A stretch of 64,000 nucleotides of DNA from DATFQE01 sp963733845 (GTDB lineage: Bacteria > Actinomycetota > Thermoleophilia > Gaiellales > Gaiellaceae). How positions within the stretch are numbered: the stretch's first letter is position 1; each line of letters starts with the position of its first letter. Where the stretch lies: contig CAVTEM010000009.1 of NCBI GenBank assembly GCA_963733845.1, positions 1 through 64,000 on the forward strand, written 5' to 3'. The translations under genes and the position numbers were made by a program. Below, one piece after another: positions 20,019 through 29,384 of the stretch. A model generated the notes under the pieces. The model made no database searches. It was given only the letters and a program-made list of their open reading frames with translations, and was not told where the DNA came from.

Positions 20019-20128
20019 AGACGAGTCGCCACGTCGTCGCCGATGCGGCTGAGCGCGGCCCGACCGGAGGAGAAAGTGACGAGCATCGGACGCCTGGAGG
20101 CCGGCCCGGGGCCATCCTGAGCCCCTCC

Positions 20129-20134
20129 TACAAT
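20129..20134 (+). promoter_or_regulatory. Possible -10 element of dnaE (TACAAT)
   Basis: TACAAT, near-consensus, ends 9 nt before GTG 20144. Spacing is slightly longer than in the other leaderless-type sites of this window. No convincing -35. Confidence 0.35.
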
Positions 20135-20143
20135 GGGCCGTCC

Positions 20144-23100
20144 GTGCCCTCCGAGTTCGTCCATCTCCACGTTCACAGCGAGTACTCGATCCTCGACGGC
20201 GCTTGCCGGATTCCGGCGATGGCGGCGCGGGCGGGGGAGCTCGAGATGCCCGCCGTCGGGCTCACGGACCACGGTTCGCTGGCGGGCGCGATCGAGCTCT
20301 ACCGGGAGGCGGCGAAGCACGGCGTCAAGCCACTGCTCGGCTGCGAGGTCTATGTCTGCGACGACCGGCGCGCGCAGACGAAGGGGTACGCGCACCTCAC
20401 GCTGCTCGCCGAGTCGAACGACGGCTACGCCAACCTGATCAAGCTCGCCTCGGCCGGCTACCTGGAGGGCTACTACTACAAGCCGCGGGTCGACTGGGAG
20501 CTGCTCGAGACGCACGCGAAGGGGATCGTGGCGCTCTCGGGCTGCCTCTCCGGGCGCGTCTGCAAGGCGCTCGAGGAGAACCGGACGAAGGACGCGCAGG
20601 CCGACCTCGACCGGCTCACCCAGGTCTTCGGTCGCGACTCGGTCTACGTGGAGATCCAGAACGCCGGCCTGCAGGAGCAGGCGCGGATCAACCCGTTCCT
20701 GGCCGAGCTCGCGCGCGAGTCGAAGCTGCCGCTCGTCGCCACCGGCGACGTGCACTACCTCCTGCACGAGGACGCGCGCGCACACGAGGCGCTGCTGTGC
20801 GTCCAGTCCGGCGACTCGCTCAAGAACCCGAACCGCTGGAAGTTCGACACCGACCAGTTCTACTTCAAGACCCCGGCGGAGATGGCCGCCGACTTCGCCG
20901 AGTATCCGGAGGCGGTCGCGCGCACGCTCGAGGTGGCCGAGCGCCTCAACGTCGAGATCGAGCTCGGCGTCCTGCGCCTGCCGAAGTTCCCCACGCCCGA
21001 CGGGCGCGAGGCCTTCGACTACCTCGTCGAGCTGTGCGAGAAGGGCCTGGAGAAGCGCTACGGCAAGGTCACGCCCGAGCTCACGGAGCGGCTCCAGTTC
21101 GAGCTCAAGACGATCCGCGAGATGGGGTTCGCGGACTACTTCCTGATCGTCTGGGACTTCATCGCGTTCGCGAAGCGGAACGGGATCAGCGTCGGGCCGG
21201 GCCGCGGCAGCGCGGCCGGCTCCCTGGCCGCGTACTGCCTCGAGATCACCGACGTCGACCCGATCCACTACGGGCTGCTGTTCGAGCGCTTCCTCAACCC
21301 GGGCCGCAAGTCCATGCCCGACATGGACATCGACTTCGCCGTCGCCGGGCGCGACCGGGTCATCAACTACGTGGCCGAGAAGTACGGGCGCGACCGGGTC
21401 GCCCAGATCATCACCTTCTCGACGATGATGGCCCGCGCGGCGGTGCGCGACGCGGGCCGCGTGCTCGAGATCCCGTACGGGACGGTCGACAAGGTCGCGA
21501 AGCTGATCCCTGAAGGGCCGAAGGTCTACCTCGACGACTGCCTCAAGCCGAGCGGCGAGCTGCGCAAGGCCTACGACTGCGACCCGCTCGTGAAGGAGAT
21601 CGTCGACCTCGCCAAGCCGCTCGAGGGGCTCGTCCGAGCCGACTCGATCCATGCGGCCGCGGTCGTGATCGGCGACCGGCCGCTGACCGAGTACGTCCCG
21701 CTGCAGCAGAAGGGCGGCGACCAGGAGGTCGTGACGCAGTTCCCGATGGGCGACGTCGAGGCGCTCGGGCTGCTGAAGATGGACTTCCTCGGCCTGCGCA
21801 ACCTCGACGTGATCGACAAGGCCGTCGCCCTCGTCGACGGCCTCGACATCGAGACGGTCCCGCTCGACGACAAGCGCACCTACGAGATGCTCGCGCGCGG
21901 GGAGTCGGCCGGCGTGTTCCAGTTCGAGTCCTCGGGGATGCGCGAGGCGCTCCGCCAGGTGCGGCCGACCGAGTTCGAGGACCTGATCGCGCTCGTCGCC
22001 CTCTACCGCCCGGGCCCGATGGCCTACATCCCCGTCTACGCGAAGCGGAAGTACGGCCAGGAGGCTGTCACGTTCGCCGACAAGCGCCTGGAGCCGATCA
22101 CGAGCCCGACCTACGGGATCTGCATCTACCAGGAGCAGTACATGGAGATCGCCAAGGAGCTCGCGGGCTTCAGCCCCGCCGAGGCCGACGATCTCCGCAA
22201 GGCGATCTCGAAGAAGATCCACTCGCTGATGGCCTCCCTCAAGGAGAAGTTCCTCGAGGGGTGCGCGCAGAACGGTCTCGCGCTCAACGTCGCCAAGCAG
22301 CTCTGGGACGACATGGAGAAGGCGCAGGACTACTCCTTCAACAAGTCCCACGCCGCCTGCTACGCGCTGATCGCCTACCGCACCGCCTACCTGCGCGCGA
22401 ACCACGCGCACGAGTACATGGCCGCCCTGATCTCGTCCGTGATGAACACGAAGGACAAGGTGCCCTTCTACGTCAACGCCTGCCACGAGATGGGCATCGA
22501 GGTCGAGCCGCCCGACGTCAACTGCTCCCGGACCGACTTCGCGGTCGTCGCCGGCAAGATCCGCTTCGGCCTGAACGCGGTCAAGAACGTCGGCGAGGGC
22601 GCGGCCCGGGCGATCATCGCCGCGCGCGAGGAGGGCGGCGAGTTCGCCTCGATCTGGGACTTCACCGAGCGCGTCGACCCCGCCGTCGCCAACAAGCGCG
22701 CGCTCGAGTCGCTGGTCAAGTGCGGCGCGCTCGACTCGACCGGTGCCTCGCGCACGGCCATGCTGACCGCGCTCGAAGACGCCCTCGGCTGGGGTCAGCG
22801 CCACCTCGCCGACCGCATCTCGGGCCAGGGCTCGATCTTCGAGGTGCTCGGCGGCGACACGGACGAGCCCGCCACGCGCCACCATCCGACGCTGCCGAAC
22901 GTCCCAGACGACAAGGCCGAGCGCCTGCGCTGGGAGAAGGAGACGCTCGGCCTCTACGTCTCCGAGCACCCGCTCGAGGGGATCCGTGACCAGCTGCGGC
23001 GCAAGACCGACTGCGGCCTGGCGGAGGTCGAGCGCCGGCGCGACGGCGAGGTCGTCACCGTCGGCGGGATCGTCGGCGCGATCAAGCAGCTGACGACCAA

Positions 23101-23536
23101 GAAGGGCGACCCGATGGTCTTCATGCGCCTCGACGACGTCACCGGCGGCGCCGAGGTCGTGGTGTTCAACTCCGTCTACGCCGCCGCGCGAGACCTGATC
23201 GAGACCGATCGCGTGCTCGTCGTCAAGGGGCGCGTCGACCACAAGCAGGAGGGCGAGACGAAGCTGCTCGCCAGTGAGGTCTCTCCGTTCGAGGCGATCC
23301 CCGAGCGGCGCGAGGTGCACCTGCGGGTCGACGCGCAGCGCGCGCCGGCCGGCGTGATCCGCGAGCTGGCGACGTTGATCCGCGACTTCCCGGGCGAGTC
23401 GCCGGTCTTCGTCGACCTCGAGACCTCACTCGGCCCGAAGCGGCTGGAGCTCGGCGCCGGTTACCGCGTCGCGCCGACCGCGGACTTCTACGCCGAGGTC
23501 AGGCAGCTCCTCGGCGAGGCCGCGCTGAACGCGTAA
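20144..23536 (+). CDS. dnaE: DNA polymerase III alpha subunit
   Basis: Replicative polymerase core, 1130 residues, unbroken. PHP domain at the N-terminus (HLHVHSEYSILDG, LTDHGSL), polymerase palm with the catalytic aspartates in PDMDIDFA, GPGRGSAAGSL in the fingers/palm region, beta-clamp and helix-hairpin-helix regions, and an OB domain near the C-terminus (VGGIVGAIKQLTTKKGDPM). GTG 20144 fits the family start (FVHLHVHSEYS a few residues in). The frame is open further upstream because GC-rich sequence has few stops. This 3.4 kb gene needs no correction, in contrast to many neighbours. Confidence 0.97.
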   Translation: MPSEFVHLHVHSEYSILDGACRIPAMAARAGELEMPAVGLTDHGSLAGAIELYREAAKHGVKPLLGCEVYVCDDRRAQTKGYAHLTLLAESNDGYANLIKLASAGYLEGYYYKPRVDWELLETHAKGIVALSGCLSGRVCKALEENRTKDAQADLDRLTQVFGRDSVYVEIQNAGLQEQARINPFLAELARESKLPLVATGDVHYLLHEDARAHEALLCVQSGDSLKNPNRWKFDTDQFYFKTPAEMAADFAEYPEAVARTLEVAERLNVEIELGVLRLPKFPTPDGREAFDYLVELCEKGLEKRYGKVTPELTERLQFELKTIREMGFADYFLIVWDFIAFAKRNGISVGPGRGSAAGSLAAYCLEITDVDPIHYGLLFERFLNPGRKSMPDMDIDFAVAGRDRVINYVAEKYGRDRVAQIITFSTMMARAAVRDAGRVLEIPYGTVDKVAKLIPEGPKVYLDDCLKPSGELRKAYDCDPLVKEIVDLAKPLEGLVRADSIHAAAVVIGDRPLTEYVPLQQKGGDQEVVTQFPMGDVEALGLLKMDFLGLRNLDVIDKAVALVDGLDIETVPLDDKRTYEMLARGESAGVFQFESSGMREALRQVRPTEFEDLIALVALYRPGPMAYIPVYAKRKYGQEAVTFADKRLEPITSPTYGICIYQEQYMEIAKELAGFSPAEADDLRKAISKKIHSLMASLKEKFLEGCAQNGLALNVAKQLWDDMEKAQDYSFNKSHAACYALIAYRTAYLRANHAHEYMAALISSVMNTKDKVPFYVNACHEMGIEVEPPDVNCSRTDFAVVAGKIRFGLNAVKNVGEGAARAIIAAREEGGEFASIWDFTERVDPAVANKRALESLVKCGALDSTGASRTAMLTALEDALGWGQRHLADRISGQGSIFEVLGGDTDEPATRHHPTLPNVPDDKAERLRWEKETLGLYVSEHPLEGIRDQLRRKTDCGLAEVERRRDGEVVTVGGIVGAIKQLTTKKGDPMVFMRLDDVTGGAEVVVFNSVYAAARDLIETDRVLVVKGRVDHKQEGETKLLASEVSPFEAIPERREVHLRVDAQRAPAGVIRELATLIRDFPGESPVFVDLETSLGPKRLELGAGYRVAPTADFYAEVRQLLGEAALNA

Positions 23537-23573
23537 TCCGGTAGCCGCTCACCACTACCTCACCGTCGGGAGG

Positions 23574-23738
23574 TCATGACAGCTCGGCACTGAACTCGAG
23601 TCGCGTCGTCCCGATCTCGAACGCGACCAGGCCGGAACGGTCGTCGAGCACCGGAACTCCGAGTCGCCCGCCGTAGAAGTCCCGCAGCGCGGCGAGCGAT
23701 GTGTGAGACGAGCGCAGGCCCACGTGAAGGAAATCCAC
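23574..23738 (-). pseudogene. Truncated VOC (glyoxalase-like) gene, N-terminal 54 residues
   Basis: GTG 23738 opens MDFLHVGLRSS..., then LAALRDFYGGRLG and FEIGTTRLEFSAELS before TGA at 23574. The piece matches the N-terminal third of the VOC protein at 27802-28485 (MDFLHVKLDAP, LRDFYADVLG, IEVGTTRLDF). No continuation is seen downstream; the stop is followed by the dnaE 3' end. I read it as a cut-down paralogue, possibly still expressed as a half-domain. Confidence 0.6.
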
Positions 23739-23763
23739 GCTCCCGACTCTAGGCGGCGCGTTT

Positions 23764-23799
23764 GGACTGCCCGGAAGCCGACCGGCTCCCGGGCAGTCC
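23764..23799 (-). terminator. Hairpin downstream of the delta-60 repeat gene
   Basis: 16-nt arms GGACTGCCCGGAAGCC (23764-23779) and GGCTCCCGGGCAGTCC (23784-23799), one mismatch, loop GACC. It sits 12 nt past the stop of the minus-strand repeat protein. No T-run. Confidence 0.6.
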
Positions 23800-23811
23800 T
23801 CGGTTGCCCAG

Positions 23812-26652
23812 TCAGGGCAGCAAGCGGATCAGCGCGGACTCGCTCGCGAAGCCGTTGACGGTGTGGCCGGCCGCCACGAGCTTGCCGTCGGGCTGGATCG
23901 CGATGTCCCTCCCGAGATCTCCACTGCCGTGGAAGTCGACGGTGAAGATGCCCTCCTCGGCGAAGCTTTCGTCGAGGGTGCCGTCGTTCGCATAGCGGGT
24001 GAGAGCAAAGTCGAAGACCGTGTCGCTCGTGTTCCGCCCGACTAGGACGATCTTGCCGTCGGACTGGACCGCGACGTCCTCGGCGAAGTCGTCGCCGAAG
24101 GGAATGCCGCCCGAGACGTCGGTGGTGACCAGGTGGTCGCTGGACAAGCCGCCGAAGCCCTGGTCGAGGGTGCCGTTCGGCTCGTAGCGGGTGACGGCGA
24201 AGTCGACCGTCGGCCCGTGGGCCCTCGAGTTACCGGCGGCGATGATGCGTCCGTCCGCCTGGATCGCGATCGCCCTGATCGCGAACGAGCCGGCGAAGGC
24301 GGGGCGGACCACGCCGCCTGCGAAGGTCGAGTCCAGGCTTCGGCCATCGGGCTCGTACCGGACGATCGCGGCATCACCGCCGAAGTCGGTGTCGCCCGCG
24401 AGCACGATGCGCCCGTCGGCCTGTACGGCCACGTCCTGGCCGAGGTCGGTGTCGCTACCGATGTCCGTCGTGACCTTGCCGCCGGTCCCGAAGTCGCTGT
24501 CGAGGGTGCCGTCGTCGCGGAGCCGGGCGACGGCGAAGTCGTTCTCGAAGCCGAGCCCGATCCCCCTCGGCGTGTGGGCGTGCCCCGCCACGACGATCTT
24601 GCCGTCGGACTGCACGGCGACGGCGTTGGCGACGTCTGCACCCGACTCGGGGACGCCGTCGCCGTCGATGTCGACGCCGAAGTCGACCGTGGCGAGTCCG
24701 TCGTCGGAGAAGGTGTCGTCGAGCTCGCCGTCCGGGAGGTATCGAGCCACGGCGAAGTCGAGGAAGTTCGTGGCCGTACCGGTCACTTCGGCCTTGCCGA
24801 CGGCGATGATCCTGTTCTCGGAGTCGAGCGCGACGTCGAGCGCCGCGTCGCTGTCGAACGTGCCGCCGAAGCTGGTCGTGACTACGCCGTCGCCGCCGCC
24901 GAACGTCTCGTCGGGCGCGCCGGTGTCGTCGTGCCGGGTGAGGACGAAGTCGCGTGTGTTCGCCCCGGCGGTGACGATCGCGCCGTCGGGCTGCACCAGC
25001 ACGGCCTCGGCCTCGCTGCCGGGCGTTGTCACCTTGCCGTCCTCGCCGAAGCTCGGATCGAGGCCCGAGGGCGGCAGCGGCGTGACGCAGTCGACGAGGA
25101 TGTCCGTCACGTCGGCCCCGTCGATCTGGCCGGTGCCGTTCACGACCACACAGAGCTGGTCCGGGTTCGACGGCTGGCTCGCAACCTGCACGTCGTACGG
25201 GGCGCCGTCCGCCTTGGCGATCGGAAACTCGAACGCCCCATTGGCGCTGATGTCGAACGGCGGACCGAGATCCGTCAGCACCAGGCCCGAGCCCTCGAGC
25301 CCGCTGACCGTGCCGCCGACCGTGAAGCTCTCCGGCTCGACCACGGTGTCGTCGTCGATGATCGTCAGCTCTGCGTCGCTCGGCTCTCCGAGCTCGGCGC
25401 ACTGCGGGTTCGACAGCGTCACGTTCACCGTCTCGGACGCCTCCGGGTCGAGGTCGTGCAGGATCGGGATCTCCGCCAGCCGCGGCGAGTCGTCGCCGTC
25501 GGCGAAGGTCACGACCGTGCTGACCTCGGTGTAGTCGACTCCCGCCTCGGCCGAGCCGGCCGTCGTCGTGAGCTCCGCGCTGACCGCGCCGGTGCTGCCG
25601 CCCGACCTGGTGACTACCACCTCCGGCTCAGCGCCGGGCCACTCGCCGATCGCGTAGTCCGGAGCGTCGAGCTGCAGGGTTCCGCCTGCCGGGTCGGCGC
25701 CGCCGGGGCAGCTCGCGGGCACCGGCGCCTCGAGCGGCGGCTCCGGGAACGGCGGCTCGCCGCGCGGCCGGACGCCGCTCGTGTCGTGCAGGCCGAGCCG
25801 ACGCTGCGGATCGCGGATGGACGCCTCGACCGCCGACTCGCGGCCCCGAATGTCGAGCGCGCTAGCCCGCATGAACACGTGCACCCCGTACAGCTCTCCG
25901 TCGTCGAGCGAGGAGATGTCGAGGTTCATGCGCACCGGCCGCGCGAGCTCGAAGAGCGCCGTTCCAGGCGGGGTGTCGGCCTGGACGAAGTTGTCGTCGT
26001 CCCACAGCGGCGAGGGCGAGCCCGCGGACGTGAACGCGCGACCGACCAGGTCCGTCGAATGCCCTTTGAGCCGTGCCATCCCGGCGGTCTCGAAGAAGTG
26101 GCCCTCGGCCGTGTACGCCCTCGCGTCGAACTCGACCGTCGCCTGGAGCAGCGCGCACCCCAGGTCGGGAGTGCACTCCCCCGGGAGCAGCCCGCCGTTG
26201 GCGTCGATCGCGTGCATCAGCGCCTTGGAGATGACGATCTCGTGGGTGGCGTCGCCACGCTGCTTCTGGAACGCCTGGTCCTGCTCGAGCGCCGAGAAGC
26301 CGCCGAGCGGGCTTCCGTTCGTGAGCCGGTCGCCGATCGGAGCCTGGGCGAAGACCTCGAAGGTCTTCCCGCTCGCCGACGAGGAGATGCGACCCGTGGC
26401 GATGCCGTCGAAGTCCGGCGGGACGTCGAACGTGACCGGACCGTGGTCGAAGAACTCCTCGAGCAGGCCGCCTTGCTGGACGCCGCTCGCCACGGTGAGC
26501 GTCGGCTCGTTGGCCCGGAACTCCCCGAACGACCAGAAGCGCACGGGCCGGTCGTCCTGCGGCCCGCCCTGGCCGGTTGCGCCGCCTGCGGCCGCGAGCA
26601 TCGTCAGCCCCGCGGCCACGACGAACATGGCTCTCATGAACGTTCTCGACAT
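23812..26652 (-). CDS. Secreted delta-60 repeat / Calx-beta domain protein
   Basis: 946 residues, unbroken. Signal peptide (MSRTFMRAMFVVAAGLTMLAAAG). An N-terminal region of about 280 residues without clear homology is followed by a Pro-rich spacer, a Calx-beta domain (about 330-430; AEAGVDYTEVSTVVTFADGD, ETVNVTLSNP) and a short beta domain. From about 530 to the end run seven or more delta-60 repeats (pattern VAVQSDGKIVVAGxxxxxxxxDFAVARYxxDGxLDxxFGxxGxVTTD in pieces), predicted to form a beta-propeller. An AGGGGGAA site precedes ATG 26652. Likely cell-surface or secreted; substrate or partner unknown. Confidence 0.85.
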   Translation of the reverse strand: MSRTFMRAMFVVAAGLTMLAAAGGATGQGGPQDDRPVRFWSFGEFRANEPTLTVASGVQQGGLLEEFFDHGPVTFDVPPDFDGIATGRISSSASGKTFEVFAQAPIGDRLTNGSPLGGFSALEQDQAFQKQRGDATHEIVISKALMHAIDANGGLLPGECTPDLGCALLQATVEFDARAYTAEGHFFETAGMARLKGHSTDLVGRAFTSAGSPSPLWDDDNFVQADTPPGTALFELARPVRMNLDISSLDDGELYGVHVFMRASALDIRGRESAVEASIRDPQRRLGLHDTSGVRPRGEPPFPEPPLEAPVPASCPGGADPAGGTLQLDAPDYAIGEWPGAEPEVVVTRSGGSTGAVSAELTTTAGSAEAGVDYTEVSTVVTFADGDDSPRLAEIPILHDLDPEASETVNVTLSNPQCAELGEPSDAELTIIDDDTVVEPESFTVGGTVSGLEGSGLVLTDLGPPFDISANGAFEFPIAKADGAPYDVQVASQPSNPDQLCVVVNGTGQIDGADVTDILVDCVTPLPPSGLDPSFGEDGKVTTPGSEAEAVLVQPDGAIVTAGANTRDFVLTRHDDTGAPDETFGGGDGVVTTSFGGTFDSDAALDVALDSENRIIAVGKAEVTGTATNFLDFAVARYLPDGELDDTFSDDGLATVDFGVDIDGDGVPESGADVANAVAVQSDGKIVVAGHAHTPRGIGLGFENDFAVARLRDDGTLDSDFGTGGKVTTDIGSDTDLGQDVAVQADGRIVLAGDTDFGGDAAIVRYEPDGRSLDSTFAGGVVRPAFAGSFAIRAIAIQADGRIIAAGNSRAHGPTVDFAVTRYEPNGTLDQGFGGLSSDHLVTTDVSGGIPFGDDFAEDVAVQSDGKIVLVGRNTSDTVFDFALTRYANDGTLDESFAEEGIFTVDFHGSGDLGRDIAIQPDGKLVAAGHTVNGFASESALIRLLP

Positions 26653-26754
26653 GGCTTCTTCCCCCTCGTACCTGGCGTTGATCAGGCTTTCGAAGCTAGG
26701 ACGAGGGCCTAGACCCCACTAGCTGGAAACCCCTAACCTGGGCCCCGGAAGCCC

Positions 26755-26760
26755 TACGAT
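26755..26760 (+). promoter_or_regulatory. Leaderless-type -10 element (TACGAT)
   Basis: TACGAT followed by 7 nt and GTG 26768 of the aminotransferase. No ribosome site visible. Confidence 0.45.
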
Positions 26761-26767
26761 CGGCCCT

Positions 26768-27805
26768 GTGCTCTCGCCGGAGGAGCTCGACGGGCTCTGG
26801 AGCCTCGAGCGGCCGTACCTCAACACGGCCAGCTACGGGCTACCCCCGAAGCCCGCGTTCGAGGCGCTCCAGGCGGCGCTCGCCGACTGGCGTGACGGCC
26901 GCACCAGCTGGGAGCCCTGGACCGAGTCGGTCGGCCGCGCGCGCGAGTCCTTCGCCCGCCTCGTCGGTTGTCGGGCCGAGGACGTCGCCGCCGGAGCGAC
27001 CGTGTCGGAGCTCGTCGCGATCGTCGCCGCCTCGCTGCCGGACCGGGCCGAGGTGCTCGTGCCGGAGGTCGACTTCACGTCGAACCTCTTCCCCTGGCTG
27101 GTGCAGGAGCGCCGCGGGGTCACGGTCCGCACGGCGCCACTGGCGGGAATCGCCGACGCCGTCACTCCCGCGACGACGCTGGTCGCGGTCAGCACGGTCC
27201 AGTCCGCCTCGGGCGAGCTCGCCGACCTGGAGGCGATCCGCGAGGCGGCCCGGGCCCACGAGGCGCGCCTGCTCGTCGACGCCACGCAGGCCTGCGGCTG
27301 GCTCCCGGTGCGCGCGGCCGACGCGGACTTCGTCGTCGTGCACACCTACAAGTGGCTGATGTCTCCGCGCGGCGCGGCGCTCATGGCCGTCCGGCCGGAG
27401 CTGCTCGACGAGCTGACGCCGCTGCACGCCGGCTGGTGGTCGGCGCCGCAGCCTTTCGCCGACTACTACGGACCGCCGTTGCGCCTCGCCGACTCGGCGC
27501 GCCGGCTCGACACCTCGCCGGCGTGGTTCTCCTGGGTCGGCGCCGCGCCGACGCTCGAGCTGGTGGAGCGGATCGGCGTCGAGCGGATCCACGAGCACGA
27601 CGTCGCGCTCGCAAATCGCTTCCGCGCCGGCCTGGGCCTCGAGCCCGGCGACTCGGCGATCGTCTCAGCCGACGTCGCAGGCACCGAGAATCTGGAGCGC
27701 GCCGGAATCCAGGCCGCGGTCCGCGCGGGCGGGCTGCGGGTCTCGTTCCACCTCTACAACACCGCCGAGCACGTGGATGCGACGCTCGACGCGCTTCGCG
27801 TCTAG
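26768..27805 (+). CDS. Class V aminotransferase family PLP enzyme
   Basis: 345 residues, unbroken. Fold-type I PLP enzyme of the aminotransferase class V / cysteine desulfurase-like group. The cofactor lysine lies in VVHTYKWLMSPRG (about residue 198), preceded by the cofactor-binding Asp in LLVDATQACGW. The start PEELDGLWSLERPYLNTASYG is typical of actinobacterial kynureninase/isopenicillin-epimerase-like members. The substrate is not evident. Its stop shares a CTAG with the stop of the convergent VOC gene. Confidence 0.85.
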   Translation: MLSPEELDGLWSLERPYLNTASYGLPPKPAFEALQAALADWRDGRTSWEPWTESVGRARESFARLVGCRAEDVAAGATVSELVAIVAASLPDRAEVLVPEVDFTSNLFPWLVQERRGVTVRTAPLAGIADAVTPATTLVAVSTVQSASGELADLEAIREAARAHEARLLVDATQACGWLPVRAADADFVVVHTYKWLMSPRGAALMAVRPELLDELTPLHAGWWSAPQPFADYYGPPLRLADSARRLDTSPAWFSWVGAAPTLELVERIGVERIHEHDVALANRFRAGLGLEPGDSAIVSADVAGTENLERAGIQAAVRAGGLRVSFHLYNTAEHVDATLDALRV

Positions 27806-28485
27806 GAGCCCGAACGCGCGATCCGGAAGCCGTCGGCGAGCACCTCGCCCGCGGGCGGTCCGGACAGGACCGCCTCGACCGGATGAGGCTCGGCCGGTCG
27901 GCCCGTCGGCAGCCAGCCGCGTCCCGGCGGGCACAGGATCAGCGTGTGGCCGCGCTCGCCCACGAAGCCGAGCAGGCCCTCCTCCGTGACCGTCCCGTCC
28001 CAGAGCTCGAGCCCGAGCGGGGCGAGCGCGTCGGCGATCGGCGCCGGTGGGCCGACGAGGCAGAGCTCCGAGAGGCCGAGCAGCTCGCGGGCGGCGAACG
28101 GGCCGTCCTCGTCGTTCTCCCCGAGGCCGCGGTGGGCGATCAGCTCGGCGACGTTCCCGGCCGGGTCGTGGAAGTAGCACGCGTCCGCCGACCAGAAGTC
28201 GAAGTCGAAGACGACCTCGTCGCTGTCTGGCTGAGGCAGCAGCGGAACACGCTCGCGCAGCCAGTCCAGGGCGGCGCGAAAACGGTTGCCCGGAGCGAGG
28301 AACGCGAAGTGGTAGAAGGGCTCCGCCTCGCTCGCCCGGAAGTCGAGGCGGGTCGTTCCGACCTCGATCGCGACCAGATCGGGCCCTTCCTCCACGAGCG
28401 AACAGCCGAGCACGTCGGCATAGAAGTCCCGCAGCGACGGGAGCGAGGACGAAGGCGCGTCGAGCTTGACGTGGAGGAAATCCAC
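27802..28485 (-). CDS. VOC-family (glyoxalase/dioxygenase fold) protein
   Basis: 227 residues, two betaalphabetabetabeta halves. First half: MDFLHVKLDAPSSSLPSLRD, FYADVLG, FHFAFLAP-type strand (FYHFAFLAPGN); second half: LSELCLVGPPAPIADALAPLG and GHTLILCPPGRGW. FHDPAGNVAELI is the classic VOC signature just before the linker. Metal and substrate unknown. GTG 28485. It is 11 nt downstream of the monooxygenase-like gene, so the two probably form an operon; a truncated paralogue lies at 23574-23738. Confidence 0.8.
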   Translation of the reverse strand: MDFLHVKLDAPSSSLPSLRDFYADVLGCSLVEEGPDLVAIEVGTTRLDFRASEAEPFYHFAFLAPGNRFRAALDWLRERVPLLPQPDSDEVVFDFDFWSADACYFHDPAGNVAELIAHRGLGENDEDGPFAARELLGLSELCLVGPPAPIADALAPLGLELWDGTVTEEGLLGFVGERGHTLILCPPGRGWLPTGRPAEPHPVEAVLSGPPAGEVLADGFRIARSGS

Positions 28486-28496
28486 GCCGCGTGGGC

Positions 28497-28787
28497 TCAG
28501 CCCAGCTCGAAGGGGACTTCGTAGCTGGTCACGGACTGGATCTCGCCCTCGGACGGGCGCATCGCCGCCTGGCGCAGGCCGGCCGCACGGACCTCGCTGG
28601 CTTCGAGGGCGGCGCGGCTCTCCCAGAACGTCAGGGTCATCAGCGTCCCCTGGTCGTGGTCGACCATGACCTGGCCGCCGCGGAACCCGTCGAGCACCGC
28701 GATCTCCCGGCCTGCCTCGCGAATGGCGGCGAGCGCGTCGTCGACGCGGTCAGGCTGGAGCGCGTACCGGGCGAGGCGCGCGTGCAC
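28497..28787 (-). CDS. ABM-fold (antibiotic-biosynthesis-monooxygenase-like) protein
   Basis: 96 residues in the size and pattern of ferredoxin-like ABM proteins: HARLARYALQPDRVDDALAA at the start, then GFRGGQVMVDHDQGTLMTLTFWES, the usual central strands, ending TSYEVPFELG. Role unknown; such proteins can be cofactor-free oxygenases or haem-degrading enzymes. Divergent from the sigma factor gene, 39 nt apart. Confidence 0.7.
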   Translation of the reverse strand: MHARLARYALQPDRVDDALAAIREAGREIAVLDGFRGGQVMVDHDQGTLMTLTFWESRAALEASEVRAAGLRQAAMRPSEGEIQSVTSYEVPFELG

Positions 28788-28826
28788 GTGGGAACCCTAA
28801 CCCGCGAACCGGTGTAGAAGAGGCAA

Positions 28827-29384
28827 GTGGTGAGCCGACCACTGCCGGAGTCAGATCTCGTCGAGCGAGCCCGGGCCGGGGACGCTCGGGCATTCGAGGC
28901 GCTCGTGCGATCACACCAGGGAATCGCTTTCAGGACCGCGTACTTGATCACGGGCTCGGCCGCCGATGCCGAGGAAGCCGCCCAGGACGGATTCGTCAAG
29001 GCGTACCGGGCGCTGGGCCGCTTCAGGCGCGGCGCGCCCTTCCGGCCCTGGGTGCTGGAGATCGTTGCGAACGAGGCCCGCAACCGCAGGCGCTCGGCCG
29101 GACGCCGCTCGACGCTGGCCCTGCGCGTGGCTGGCAGCACAGCCTCGGGGGACGCGGCTCCGTCCCCCGAGGGTGTGCTACTCGCCACGGAGGAGCGGGA
29201 GGGCCTACTCGAGGCCGTCAACGGCCTGCGCGACGACGACCGCCTGGTGATCGGCTGCCGCTACTTTCTCGAGCTTTCGGAGGAGGAGACCGCGGCGGCC
29301 CTCGGGATCAGGCGAGGCACCGTGAAATCGAGGCTCTCCCGCGCGCTGGAACGGCTGCGAGCGCAGCTGGGGGTGGAGGCATGA
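28827..29384 (+). CDS. ECF-family RNA polymerase sigma factor
   Basis: 185 residues. Region sigma2 (about 15-85) has LVRSHQGIAFRTAYLITGS and AEEAAQDGFVKAYRAL; sigma4 (about 120-180) has LSEEETAAALGIRRGTVKSR, the -35-binding helix-turn-helix, then LSRALERLRAQLG. GTG 28827. Its stop overlaps the ATG of the next gene (ATGA), whose product is probably its membrane anti-sigma factor. Target promoters unknown. Confidence 0.9.
   Translation: MVSRPLPESDLVERARAGDARAFEALVRSHQGIAFRTAYLITGSAADAEEAAQDGFVKAYRALGRFRRGAPFRPWVLEIVANEARNRRRSAGRRSTLALRVAGSTASGDAAPSPEGVLLATEEREGLLEAVNGLRDDDRLVIGCRYFLELSEEETAAALGIRRGTVKSRLSRALERLRAQLGVEA

Noticed and set aside
20006..23320. Very long open frame on the minus strand opposite dnaE (1104 codons)
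   Set aside because: It mirrors dnaE codon structure, has low-complexity Glu/Val/Arg/Leu composition and no motifs; a by-product of high GC.
24133..26712. Long open frame on the plus strand opposite the delta-60 repeat gene
   Set aside because: Repetitive translation follows the repeats of the real gene on the other strand; no start signal and no domain.
28471..28485. Inverted repeat GTGGAGGAAATCCAC at the VOC start
   Set aside because: Five-bp arms inside coding sequence; expected by chance and conserved because of the encoded MDFLHV residues.
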